Assembly (NCBI GenBank): GCA_947630375.1 | Contig: CANRHH010000019.1 | Location: 1-47,295, forward strand | Origin: an uncultured Oscillospiraceae bacterium | Lineage (GTDB): Bacteria > Bacillota > Clostridia > Oscillospirales > Oscillospiraceae | Direction: 5' to 3' | DNA: 47,295 bases | Shown here: positions 1 through 5,902 of the stretch, piece after piece | Layout of the letters: the number at the start of each line of letters is the position of its first letter | Numbering within the stretch: the first letter of the stretch is position 1 | The notes under the pieces: model-generated | The model's input: only the letters and a program-made list of their open reading frames with translations | Told to the model about the DNA's origin: nothing | Databases searched by the model: none | Translations under genes and position numbers: made by a program

Positions 1-138
1 CGAGCGGGAAATATCGCCTTCTATAAGAAACGAAACCCAGAGATGTACGACCAAATGTTGGCGCACTTAATCGAGGAGACCAGAAAAGGTAAAATGTTTG
101 GCGAATGGAATGACTACGGCAGACTGTTAGATTATTAA
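1..138 (+). CDS. C-terminal end of an unidentified protein (5' partial)
   Basis: Frame 1 is open from the first base to a TAA at 136-138 and gives the last 45 residues of a protein that begins outside the window. The tail is charged and rich in aromatic residues, with YKKRNPEMYDQML in the middle and WNDYGRLLDY at the end. I do not recognise the family. The stretch is less GC-rich than the core genes further on, which fits its place beside a toxin-antitoxin pair and a tRNA gene, a common setting for accessory DNA. Confidence that it is coding is moderate, because the only support is the open frame. Confidence 0.5.
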   Translation, partial: RAGNIAFYKKRNPEMYDQMLAHLIEETRKGKMFGEWNDYGRLLDY

Positions 139-205
139 ATTCCCGTTTGACGAGCTAATTTGTTTTGCCGTGAAACACATTTCCTGCTGCTGGGCAACAA
201 GAAAG

Positions 206-237
206 GGCCGTTTGCACTTTGGTGAGTGAAAACGGCC
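206..237 (-). terminator. Likely terminator of the toxin-antitoxin operon
   Basis: The arms GGCCGTTT (206-213) and AAACGGCC (230-237) pair perfectly. An inner CACT/AGTG pair (215-218 with 225-228) extends the stem. Read on the minus strand, the hairpin is followed by CTTTCTTGTT, a broken U-run, and lies about 50 bases past the toxin stop. Confidence 0.55.
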
Positions 238-284
238 TTGGAAGTGGACAATATTTTTCATGGACAAGTAGGAAGTACCAGATT

Positions 285-617
285 CTACTCATCATCGGCA
301 ATATCACCGAACAGGATACGCAGATAGTCCCGGCGCCCATAGAGAATACGGTCAACAAATACGTCCCTGCCATGGACGCGATAAAAGATGATATAATTTC
401 CGGATCCAAGAAATCGGTAATCACTTTGAACATCGGTGACGGAAGCAAGAGCTGCACCGGCCAGCGCATAGTCCCGCAGAATACGAATAGAAGCCGTGAT
501 TTTTTTGACCGTCAAAATGGCCGCCGACGGGTTGCCCAGTTCCTCCGTGATATACTGCTTGATTTCAGCCAGATCGTCCTGAGCCTTTTTCGCAATGTGC
601 AGATTATTCACCGGCAA
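285..617 (-). CDS. RelE/ParE-family toxin of a type II toxin-antitoxin system
   Basis: This 110-residue protein has the usual size and pattern of the RelE/ParE fold. Its N-terminal helical part contains AKKAQDDLAEIKQYI, and its C-terminal strands include YRFLGSGNYIIFYRV and the end motif VDRILYGRRDYLRILF. Family members either cut mRNA on the ribosome (RelE) or poison DNA gyrase (ParE). The long N-terminal helix and the RILYGRRDY end favour the ParE-like branch, but this is inference. The gene starts with TTG at 617, placed about 10 bases after an AGAGGAG site inside the antitoxin gene, and overlaps the antitoxin end by 14 bases. That arrangement implies translational coupling of the pair. 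Confidence 0.88.
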   Translation of the reverse strand: MPVNNLHIAKKAQDDLAEIKQYITEELGNPSAAILTVKKITASIRILRDYALAGAALASVTDVQSDYRFLGSGNYIIFYRVHGRDVFVDRILYGRRDYLRILFGDIADDE

Positions 618-858
618 TTCCGAGCTGCTCCTCTACGGCCTCCAATGTCAACCAGCCTTCTGTTTCGCCGGATTTGCGGCCCTTTGCCAACTCACTCATA
701 AGGCGGAGCGTCGCCTGCGTTTTCTCATAGTCCGCCATGTCCAGAATGGCATATTTGCCCCGTCCGTTTTTGGTCAGAAAGACCGGTTCGCCGACGGCTA
801 CATCGTGCAGCACATCATTGTAATTGCGCAGATCGGAGATGGGTTTTATGTTCGGCAT
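604..858 (-). CDS. Phd/YefM-family antitoxin
   Basis: This 84-residue protein has the Phd/YefM antitoxin pattern: an N-terminal DNA-binding part (IKPISDLRNYNDVLHDV), then GEPVFLTKNGRGKYAILDM, then a helical tail that should bind and block the toxin. The frame could open at a TTG (867), but the ribosome site GGGAG sits directly against that codon and 9 bases before the ATG at 858, so I choose 858. It is the first gene of a two-gene operon with the ParE-like toxin. A promoter and an overlapping palindrome lie just upstream, as expected for a pair that represses its own transcription. Confidence 0.88.
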   Translation of the reverse strand: MPNIKPISDLRNYNDVLHDVAVGEPVFLTKNGRGKYAILDMADYEKTQATLRLMSELAKGRKSGETEGWLTLEAVEEQLGIAGE

Positions 859-882
859 TTCGTTCAACTCCCTTCATCACAT

Positions 883-911
883 AGTATACTTCAATCTGCT
901 GTAAAATTCAA
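883..911 (-). promoter_or_regulatory. Sigma-A-type promoter of the toxin-antitoxin operon
   Basis: On the minus strand TTGAAT (906-911) is followed after 17 bases by TATACT (883-888). The start point should fall about 20 bases before the antitoxin ATG, leaving room for the GGGAG ribosome site. Confidence 0.6.
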
Positions 912-928
912 CCGCAAATTTTACTGCA
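897..928. promoter_or_regulatory. Palindromic operator candidate over the toxin-antitoxin promoter
   Basis: The half-sites TGCTGTAAAATT (897-908) and AATTTTACTGCA (917-928) are inverted copies matching at 11 of 12 positions, with an 8-base spacer. They cover the -35 element of the antitoxin promoter. Phd/YefM antitoxins normally bind such palindromes, alone or with the toxin, to repress their own operon. This role is inferred from position and symmetry. Confidence 0.55.
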
Positions 929-985
929 AAATGAATGCCAGCTCTGACGGGCGCTGTGCGCCCGCGTCGCCGCCCTTGATTGAAT

Positions 986-1005
986 TTCAAGAGGTCAGCG
1001 GTTCG
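986..1005 (+). repeat. 20-base inverted copy of the tRNA-Ala 3' half
   Basis: The 20 bases at 986-1005 are an exact copy of the tRNA-Ala segment that runs from the 3' side of the anticodon stem into the T loop (1080-1099 on the minus strand), but in the opposite orientation. Similarity stops sharply at both ends. It may be a relic of a tRNA-targeted insertion or of an inversion. A conventional attachment-site duplicate would be a direct repeat, so this is not a typical att site. Confidence 0.6.
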
Positions 1006-1027
1006 CCCGGACATTTTCCCGCAAAAC

Positions 1028-1051
1028 AAAAAAGACGGCCAAAAGCCGTCT
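1028..1051 (-). terminator. Rho-independent terminator of tRNA-Ala
   Basis: AGACGGC (1033-1039) pairs with GCCGTCT (1045-1051) around a 5-base loop. On the minus strand it runs into six T residues. It begins 10 bases after the tRNA CCA end. Confidence 0.85.
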
Positions 1052-1060
1052 CTTTCGTTT

Positions 1061-1136
<76 letters not shown>

Positions 1137-1149
1137 ATGAGCGAAAATT

Positions 1150-1178
1150 ATAATACCAGATGACAGGGGAAATGTCAA
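1150..1178 (-). promoter_or_regulatory. Promoter of tRNA-Ala
   Basis: On the minus strand TTGACA (1173-1178) is followed after 17 bases by TATTAT (1150-1155), about 14 bases before the mature tRNA 5' end at 1136. This is close to the sigma-A consensus. Confidence 0.75.
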
Positions 1179-1253
1179 GCGGAAATTTTTCTTTTTTAAA
1201 AACTTTTAGGGGATCTTTACCCGCGCTTTTTATAAAAAGTTCATTTTTAATAC

Positions 1254-1282
1254 TGGAAGTTTTTGCAATGCCGGAGTATAAT
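1254..1282 (+). promoter_or_regulatory. Possible promoter of the acyltransferase-phosphatase pair
   Basis: A perfect TATAAT lies at 1277-1282. The hexamer 17 bases upstream (TGGAAG, 1254-1259) is a poor -35, so the call rests on the -10 and on its place 67 bases before the chosen start. Confidence 0.4.
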
Positions 1283-1348
1283 ACTTATCGCTTCGCCTCC
1301 TCCGGGAGACGGGGCAATTTGCCGCCGGCCGGAGGGGACAGAACATCT

Positions 1349-2104
1349 ATGGGCAAAAAGATCAGTGCTTTCTTCTATAAAATATTAAAGTTTTTTGTCC
1401 TGCTGCTGTATCCTAAGATCCGGGTGACCGGCGCGGAAAATCTCCCCGAGGGGCCGGCCCTCGTGGTGGGCAATCACAGCCAGCTGCACGGCCCCATTGC
1501 CGGGGAGCTGTATTTTCCGGGGGACCACTGGATCTGGTGCGCCGGGCAGATGATGCACTGGAAAGAAGTCCACGCCTACGCCTTTGAGGATTTCTGGTCC
1601 TTCAAGCCCTGGTTCAGCCGCTGGTATTACAAGCTCTGCTCCTATCTGATCACGCCCCTGGCCGTGTGCATCTTCAACAATGCCCACACCATCCCCGTCT
1701 ATCACGACGCCCGGCTGCTGAGCACCTTCCGGCTCACCCTGGCCCGGCTGGAAGAGGGGGCCAAGGTGATCATTTTCCCGGAGCACAACGTAAAGCACAA
1801 CAACATTGTCTACGAGTTTCAGGACAAATTTGTGGACACGGCCCGGATGTACTACAAAAAAACCGGCCAGGCGCTGCCCTTCGTGCCCCTGTATCTGGCC
1901 CCCAAGCTGAAAACTATGGTCATCGGCGAGCCGCTGTTTTTTGACCCCGCCAGACCCATCCAGGAAGAGCGAGAGCGGCTTTGCGCCGGGCTCATGGACC
2001 GGATCAGCGGCCTGGCCTACGGCCTGCCGGAACACACCGTGGTGCCTTACCGGAACATCCCCAAGAAAAACTATCCCAAGAACGACCGAGGTATGTCTGT
2101 ATGA
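1349..2104 (+). CDS. PlsC-like 1-acyl-glycerol-3-phosphate acyltransferase homologue, divergent
   Basis: This 251-residue protein resembles the PlsC/LPLAT acyltransferases that add the second acyl chain to lysophosphatidic acid at the membrane. Near the N-terminus a hydrophobic stretch (KILKFFVLLLYPKIRV) leads into LPEGPALVVGNHSQLHGP, the place of catalytic motif NHxxxxD. Here the aspartate position is Gly. The FPEGT-like block is FPEHN. Both changes mean the substrate or even the activity may differ from true PlsC. I choose ATG 1349 because GGAGGGG lies 11 bases upstream; longer in-frame starts have no ribosome site. The stop overlaps the next start as ATGA, so it is probably co-translated with the PAP2 phosphatase. 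Confidence 0.72.
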   Translation: MGKKISAFFYKILKFFVLLLYPKIRVTGAENLPEGPALVVGNHSQLHGPIAGELYFPGDHWIWCAGQMMHWKEVHAYAFEDFWSFKPWFSRWYYKLCSYLITPLAVCIFNNAHTIPVYHDARLLSTFRLTLARLEEGAKVIIFPEHNVKHNNIVYEFQDKFVDTARMYYKKTGQALPFVPLYLAPKLKTMVIGEPLFFDPARPIQEERERLCAGLMDRISGLAYGLPEHTVVPYRNIPKKNYPKNDRGMSV

Positions 2105-2847
2105 AAAAGCCCGCCGTCGATTACCGGGGCTTTCGCCTTTCCCGTGTCAATGAGCCGCAGTTTTCCCACGTCAAGCTCCTGCTGGGCTGGGTGGGATACT
2201 TTACCCTGTATCTGCTGACGGAGAATCTGATCCCCCGGGAGCGCTGCACGCCGATCCACTGTGCGCTGGACGATCTGATCCCCTTCAACGAGTTCTTTCT
2301 GATCTTCTATGTGGGCTGGTATCTGCTGGTGATCGCCACGCTGGCCTATACCTTTTTCTACAACGTGCCCAATTTCAAGCGCCTACAGACCTATATCATC
2401 ATCACCCAGGTGGTGGCTATGGCGATCTACATCCTGCTGCCCAGCCGGCAGGACCTGCGGCCGGAGGTCTTTGCCCGGGACAATGTCCTGACCCGGCTCA
2501 CCGCCTTTATCTATTCCTTCGACACCAGCACCGGCGTCTGTCCCTCCCTCCATGTGGCCTACTCCATGGGGATCCTGTCGGTGTTTTTGAAGGACCGGGA
2601 GATCTCCCGGGGCTGGAAGCTGTTCTTGGTGGCGGACGTGGTGATGATCTGCCTGTCCGTATGCTTCGTGAAACAGCACTCGGCGCTGGACGTGCTGGCG
2701 GCATTGCCGGTCTGCCTGCTGGCGGAGGCGCTGGTCTACGGCCGGAGCTTCTGGCGGGAGAAATGGCAGAGGGCGCGCTCCCTGGGCGGGGGAGCGGAAA
2801 AGAAGCGCCCGCCCCGAAAAAGGGCCGCCAGGGACGGAAACTGCTGA
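2101..2847 (+). CDS. PAP2-superfamily membrane phosphatase
   Basis: The 248-residue membrane protein has about six hydrophobic spans. It carries the PAP2 signature as PSRQDLRPE (block 1 region), CPSLHVAYS (block 2, Pro-Ser-x-His) and KQHSALDV (block 3, His-x3-Asp). Members remove phosphate from lipid phosphates or exchange lipid head groups; the CPSLH variant also occurs in inositol-phosphorylceramide-synthase-like proteins. The start ATG 2101 overlaps the stop of the PlsC-like gene (ATGA). The pair therefore looks like a small lipid module that makes phosphatidate-like lipids and dephosphorylates or modifies them. The C-terminal 25 residues are very rich in Arg and Lys and probably lie in the cytoplasm. 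The exact substrate is unknown. Confidence 0.8.
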   Translation: MKKPAVDYRGFRLSRVNEPQFSHVKLLLGWVGYFTLYLLTENLIPRERCTPIHCALDDLIPFNEFFLIFYVGWYLLVIATLAYTFFYNVPNFKRLQTYIIITQVVAMAIYILLPSRQDLRPEVFARDNVLTRLTAFIYSFDTSTGVCPSLHVAYSMGILSVFLKDREISRGWKLFLVADVVMICLSVCFVKQHSALDVLAALPVCLLAEALVYGRSFWREKWQRARSLGGGAEKKRPPRKRAARDGNC

Positions 2848-2876
2848 ATTTTTTGGCGCCGGCCCCCAATTGCCTC

Positions 2877-2904
2877 TTGATTTTTTCACCGTCTATTGTA
2901 AAAT
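2877..2904 (+). promoter_or_regulatory. Promoter of the phosphoribosyltransferase gene
   Basis: TTGATT (2877-2882) and TAAAAT (2899-2904) are separated by 16 bases, about 40 bases before the start codon. It lies in the short gap after the PAP2 gene. Confidence 0.55.
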
Positions 2905-2945
2905 AGAAGCAGCGGAAACCACAAAGTTTGAGGAGGAGCCATTGC

Positions 2946-3500
2946 ATGACATATGAGATAGACATAGCGGGGATGAAGCGGAAGCTGACCCTGTGCCCGG
3001 TATCGGACGACCTGTACATCGGCGCGTTTGTGATCTTTGGGGACGTGGAGCTGACGGTCCACTGTGCGGCGGAGCTGCTGAAGCGGGCCCCGGAATATGA
3101 TTACATCATCGCCCCGGAGGCCAAGTCCATCCCCCTGCTGTACGAGATGGCGCGGCAGAGCGGCGCGTCCAAGTACTTCCTGGCCCGCAAGGGCCCCAAG
3201 GCCTACATGTCCGGCGTGTTTGAGGTCTCGGTCAAGTCCATCACCACTGCGGCTGTGCAGCGCCTGGTGATCGATACGGCGGACGCGGAGCTGATCCGCG
3301 GCAAGCGGATGCTGATCCTGGACGATGTGATCTCCACCGGCGAGTCTCTGCGGGCCATGGAGGAGCTGATCGCCAAGGCCGGCGGCATCGTGGCCGGGCG
3401 GATGGCGATCTTAGCGGAAGGGGATGCCGCCAAGCGGGACGACATCATTTATCTGGCCCCGCTGCCCCTGTTTAATCCCGACGGAACGGTGAAAGAGTAA
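2946..3500 (+). CDS. Adenine-phosphoribosyltransferase-like protein
   Basis: The 184-residue protein has a type I phosphoribosyltransferase core. MLILDDVISTGESLRA is the PRPP-binding loop (Asp-Asp followed by the Thr-Gly turn), and YIIAPEAKSIPLLYEMAR resembles the APRT segment that precedes it. Such enzymes join a base to PRPP to form a nucleotide. The sequence is close to apt-type proteins of clostridia that may be regulators or act on other bases, so I leave the symbol blank. The ATG at 2946 follows AGGAGG by 9 bases. The gene is single, with a promoter upstream and a strong terminator after the stop. Confidence 0.78.
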   Translation: MTYEIDIAGMKRKLTLCPVSDDLYIGAFVIFGDVELTVHCAAELLKRAPEYDYIIAPEAKSIPLLYEMARQSGASKYFLARKGPKAYMSGVFEVSVKSITTAAVQRLVIDTADAELIRGKRMLILDDVISTGESLRAMEELIAKAGGIVAGRMAILAEGDAAKRDDIIYLAPLPLFNPDGTVKE

Positions 3501-3521
3501 AAAAAGTAAAGGTAAAAAAGT

Positions 3522-3560
3522 AAAGGATCCTCTTCCGGCTGCGCCGGAAGAGGATCCTTT
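3522..3560. terminator. Bidirectional terminator between convergent genes
   Basis: A perfect 18-base inverted repeat (3522-3539 with 3543-3560) with a TGC loop separates the phosphoribosyltransferase gene from larC. The arms begin with AAA and end with TTT, so it can work on both strands. Confidence 0.85.
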
Positions 3561-3573
3561 GCTATAATAATGG

Positions 3574-4764
3574 TTACGCTTTTGGAGCGATCGCGTCCAG
3601 GACCTCCCGCAGGGAGAGGCCCCGCTCCCGGGCGATGCGGGCCAGGTCCTCATATTCGGGCTTTTCCCGCTCCACCCCCCAGCCGGAGGCCGTCTTGAAG
3701 CGGACCGGGCCCAGGGGCGTCTCCCGGGGCTCAACGCGCCGCTTCAGGGTGTACCGGCGGCAGACCGTCTCCCGGACGCCTAAGGTGCCCGTATGCCGGA
3801 ACAGGGCTTCCACCATCGTCTGCCGCTGGGCAGGGCGGCACAGGCAGGTGAGCAGAACGCCGGGCCGGCCTTTTTTCATGCCCGCGGGCAGGGTGAACAC
3901 GTCCAGGGCCCCGGCCTCCAGCAGGGCCTCCGTGGCAAAGCCCAGGGCCTCGGGGGTGCTGTCGTCCAGGTTGCACTTGAGCTCTAAGATCTCCTCCTGG
4001 GCGCCGTCCTCTGTCTCACCCAAAAAGGCCCGGAGCAGGTTGGCGGTCTCAAAATCCCGGGTGCCGGAACCCTGGCCCAGGGCCGTGACGCGCATTAGGG
4101 GCAGGGGGCCGAAGTCCCCGGCAAAATGCCGTAGCAGGGCCGCCCCGGTGGGGGTGCACATCTCCCCGGAGATCTCCCCGGCGTAGACCGGCAGGCCCCG
4201 AAGCAGCAGCTCCGTAGCCGGGGCGGGGACAGGCAGCAGCCCGTGGGCGCAGCGGACGGTCCCGCTGCCCACCCGGATGGGGGAGCAGAGCACCCGTTCC
4301 GGCCGGAGCTTGTCCATCAGCAGGCAGACCCCCAACACGTCCGCCAAGGCGTCCAGAGAACCCACCTCGTGAAAATGGATCTGTTCCACCGGCTCCCCGT
4401 GGACCTGGCTCTCCGCCTGGGCCAGCAGGCCGTAGACCGCCTGGGCGTCCTCCTTCACCTTCTCCGGCAGGGGCAGCGCGCCGATCCGCGCCAGCAGCTC
4501 CTGGACGCCGATGTGGGCATGGTGATGGTGCTCGTGGTGGGCCGGAGGCTCCGCCCCCTCCTCCACGCCGCCCACAGTCACGCGCATATGGGTAGCCCGG
4601 ATGCCCCTTTTCACGTCCGGCAGGGCGGCGACCTCCGCCAGGCCCGCCAAGGCGGCGTTCAGCTCCCGGAGAAAACCTTCCCGGTCCGGGCACAGCTCGT
4701 ACAGCGCTCCCATGAGCATGTCCCCGGCGGCGCCCATGGAGCAGTCAAAATACAGTGTTTTCAT
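3574..4764 (-). CDS. larC: LarC, nickel insertion enzyme for the nickel-pincer cofactor
   Basis: The 396-residue protein starts MKTLYFDCSMGAAGDM, the hallmark opening of the LarC/DUF111 family. A histidine-rich stretch (HHEHHHHAHIG) near residues 80-91 should bind nickel. LarC inserts Ni into the dithiolated pyridinium mononucleotide, using CTP, to complete the cofactor of lactate racemase-like enzymes. In lactobacilli larC is split and joined by a ribosomal frameshift; here it is one uninterrupted frame. It follows larB by 7 bases, and its ribosome site GAAGGA lies at the end of larB, so the two are co-expressed. larE and larA are not in this window. Confidence 0.93.
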   Translation of the reverse strand: MKTLYFDCSMGAAGDMLMGALYELCPDREGFLRELNAALAGLAEVAALPDVKRGIRATHMRVTVGGVEEGAEPPAHHEHHHHAHIGVQELLARIGALPLPEKVKEDAQAVYGLLAQAESQVHGEPVEQIHFHEVGSLDALADVLGVCLLMDKLRPERVLCSPIRVGSGTVRCAHGLLPVPAPATELLLRGLPVYAGEISGEMCTPTGAALLRHFAGDFGPLPLMRVTALGQGSGTRDFETANLLRAFLGETEDGAQEEILELKCNLDDSTPEALGFATEALLEAGALDVFTLPAGMKKGRPGVLLTCLCRPAQRQTMVEALFRHTGTLGVRETVCRRYTLKRRVEPRETPLGPVRFKTASGWGVEREKPEYEDLARIARERGLSLREVLDAIAPKA

Positions 4765-4771
4765 AGTTCCT

Positions 4772-5524
4772 TCAATCCAGATGGTTGATCATGCTGGCCA
4801 TATAGCCCGCGCCAAAGCCGTTGTCGATGTTCACCACGGACACGCCGCTGGCGCAGGAGTTGAGCATACTCAGCAGCGCGGCGATGCCCCCCAAGGAGGC
4901 CCCGTAGCCCACGCTGGTGGGCACGGCGATCACCGGGCAGTCCGCCAAGCCGCCGATGACGCTGGGCAGCGCCCCCTCCATCCCGGCCACGGCCACAATG
5001 ACCCGGGCGCTCATAATGTCGTCCATGTGGCGCAGAAGCCGGTGGATGCCGGAGACGCCCACATCGTACAGCCGCTTGACCCGGTTGCCCAGGACCTCCG
5101 CCGTGACGGCGGCCTCCTCGGCCACGGGCATGTCGCTGGTGCCGCCGGTGGCCACCACCACCAGGCCCTTCCCGGTGGGCTCCGGCAGGGGGCCGATCAG
5201 CCCGGTTTTGGACAGGGGGTCGTATCGCAGAGGCAGCTGGCCCTCCACGAGCCGGGCCGCCTCTTCACTCATACGGGTGACCAGCACCGTCTCCTGGCCG
5301 TTTTCCCGCATGGCGCGGGCAATGCCTAAGATCTGCTCCGGGGTCTTTCCCGCGCCGTAGATGATCTCGGGCACCCCCTGGCGGAGGCCCCGGTGCAGAT
5401 CCACCTTGGCGTAGTCCCCCAATTCGGCGATGGGCTGCATCTTCAATTGCAGCAACGCCTCGTCCACCGCCGTCTCCCCGGCGGCTACCCGCTCCAGCAG
5501 CTCTTTGATCTCCCGTTTGTCCAT
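4772..5524 (-). CDS. larB: LarB, pyridinium-3,5-biscarboxylate mononucleotide synthase
   Basis: The 250-residue protein carboxylates and hydrolyses nicotinate adenine dinucleotide, the first step of nickel-pincer cofactor synthesis. Its C-terminal two thirds resemble the PurE/AIR-carboxylase fold: VVVATGGTSDMPVAEEAAVT is the characteristic glycine-rich block, followed by RVIVAVAGMEGALPSVIGG and VPTSVGYGASLGG. The N-terminal part (KVDLHRGLRQGVPEIIYGAGK) is also typical of LarB. I choose ATG 5524 because AAGAAGG lies 7 bases upstream; an upstream in-frame TTG (5530) is too close to that site. It is the first gene of the larBC pair. Confidence 0.93.
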   Translation of the reverse strand: MDKREIKELLERVAAGETAVDEALLQLKMQPIAELGDYAKVDLHRGLRQGVPEIIYGAGKTPEQILGIARAMRENGQETVLVTRMSEEAARLVEGQLPLRYDPLSKTGLIGPLPEPTGKGLVVVATGGTSDMPVAEEAAVTAEVLGNRVKRLYDVGVSGIHRLLRHMDDIMSARVIVAVAGMEGALPSVIGGLADCPVIAVPTSVGYGASLGGIAALLSMLNSCASGVSVVNIDNGFGAGYMASMINHLD

Positions 5525-5557
5525 ATTCAAGCCTTCTTTATATCAGTTGTATGATTC

Positions 5558-5563
5558 ATTATA
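5558..5563 (-). promoter_or_regulatory. Possible -10 element of larBC
   Basis: A perfect TATAAT on the minus strand lies 34 bases before the larB start. I find no convincing -35 at 16-18 bases; TTGCGG is 20 bases away. Confidence 0.35.
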
Positions 5564-5618
5564 CTACCAGATTTGCGCCCCTTCCGCAAGTTACAAATAA
5601 AAGAGAATGTTAAAAAAT

Positions 5619-5647
5619 AGCGCCGGCACGTTCAACGCGCCGGCGCT
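5619..5647 (-). terminator. Terminator-like hairpin at the end of the non-coding stretch
   Basis: AGCGCCGGC (5619-5627) pairs with GCCGGCGCT (5639-5647). On the minus strand it is followed by ATTTTTTAAC, a good U-run. It would end transcripts coming from the flavoenzyme gene at 5903-7969 after a 3' untranslated region of about 290 bases. Confidence 0.65.
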
Positions 5648-5672
5648 TAAAACGAAAGGTAAAGTTTTGCTT

Positions 5673-5740
5673 TGTTTGCCGCAGAGCGGCAAACAGAATT
5701 TTACATCTGTTTTTGAGGCAGCTTTGCCGCCTCAAAAACA
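5673..5740. repeat. Two adjacent perfect hairpins in intergenic DNA
   Basis: TGTTTGCCGC (5673-5682) pairs with GCGGCAAACA (5686-5695) around a 3-base loop. TGTTTTTGAGGC (5708-5719) pairs with GCCTCAAAAACA (5729-5740) around 9 bases. Neither is followed by a clean U-run. They form the middle of a chain of stems between larB and the flavoenzyme gene. Confidence 0.7.
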
Positions 5741-5763
5741 CCCTGAGGCGAGCCAAGCGAGCC

Positions 5764-5896
5764 CTCGCGCCGACCAACCGAAGGGCGATGAGCGCGAGTT
5801 CCTCAAATGCGAGCCCAGCGTCGCGCCCGCAGGCGCATTTCGGAGGCCAACCGCCCGAAGGGCGGCTCTTAGGCCGGAGATAGCGGGTCGCATTTG
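5764..5896 (-). other. Candidate structured RNA element in the 3' region of the flavoenzyme gene
   Basis: This stretch has no credible gene but holds nested inverted repeats. CTCGCGC (5764-5770) pairs with GCGCGAG (5792-5798). CAAATGCGA plus CCC (5804-5816, one bulge) pairs with GGG plus TCGCATTTG (5885-5896). Inside that closing stem, GGCC (5845-5848) pairs with GGCC (5872-5875) around the hairpin CCGCCC/GGGCGG (5851-5865). It ends 6 bases from the flavoenzyme stop, so the likely strand is minus. It could be a 3' RNA structure, a small RNA or a dispersed intergenic repeat. I match it to no known RNA family. Confidence 0.45.
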
Positions 5897-5902
5897 AATT
5901 GC

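Noticed and set aside
858-867. TTG start at 867 for the antitoxin
   Set aside because: The GGGAG ribosome site lies directly against it with no spacing. ATG 858 has the right distance.
3574-4764. A programmed frameshift in larC as in lactobacilli
   Set aside because: The frame is unbroken from start to stop, with both family halves present.
5601-5900. A CRISPR array in the repeat-rich gap
   Set aside because: The repeats are inverted pairs, all different, with no regular direct repeat and spacer pattern. I saw no array elsewhere in the window.
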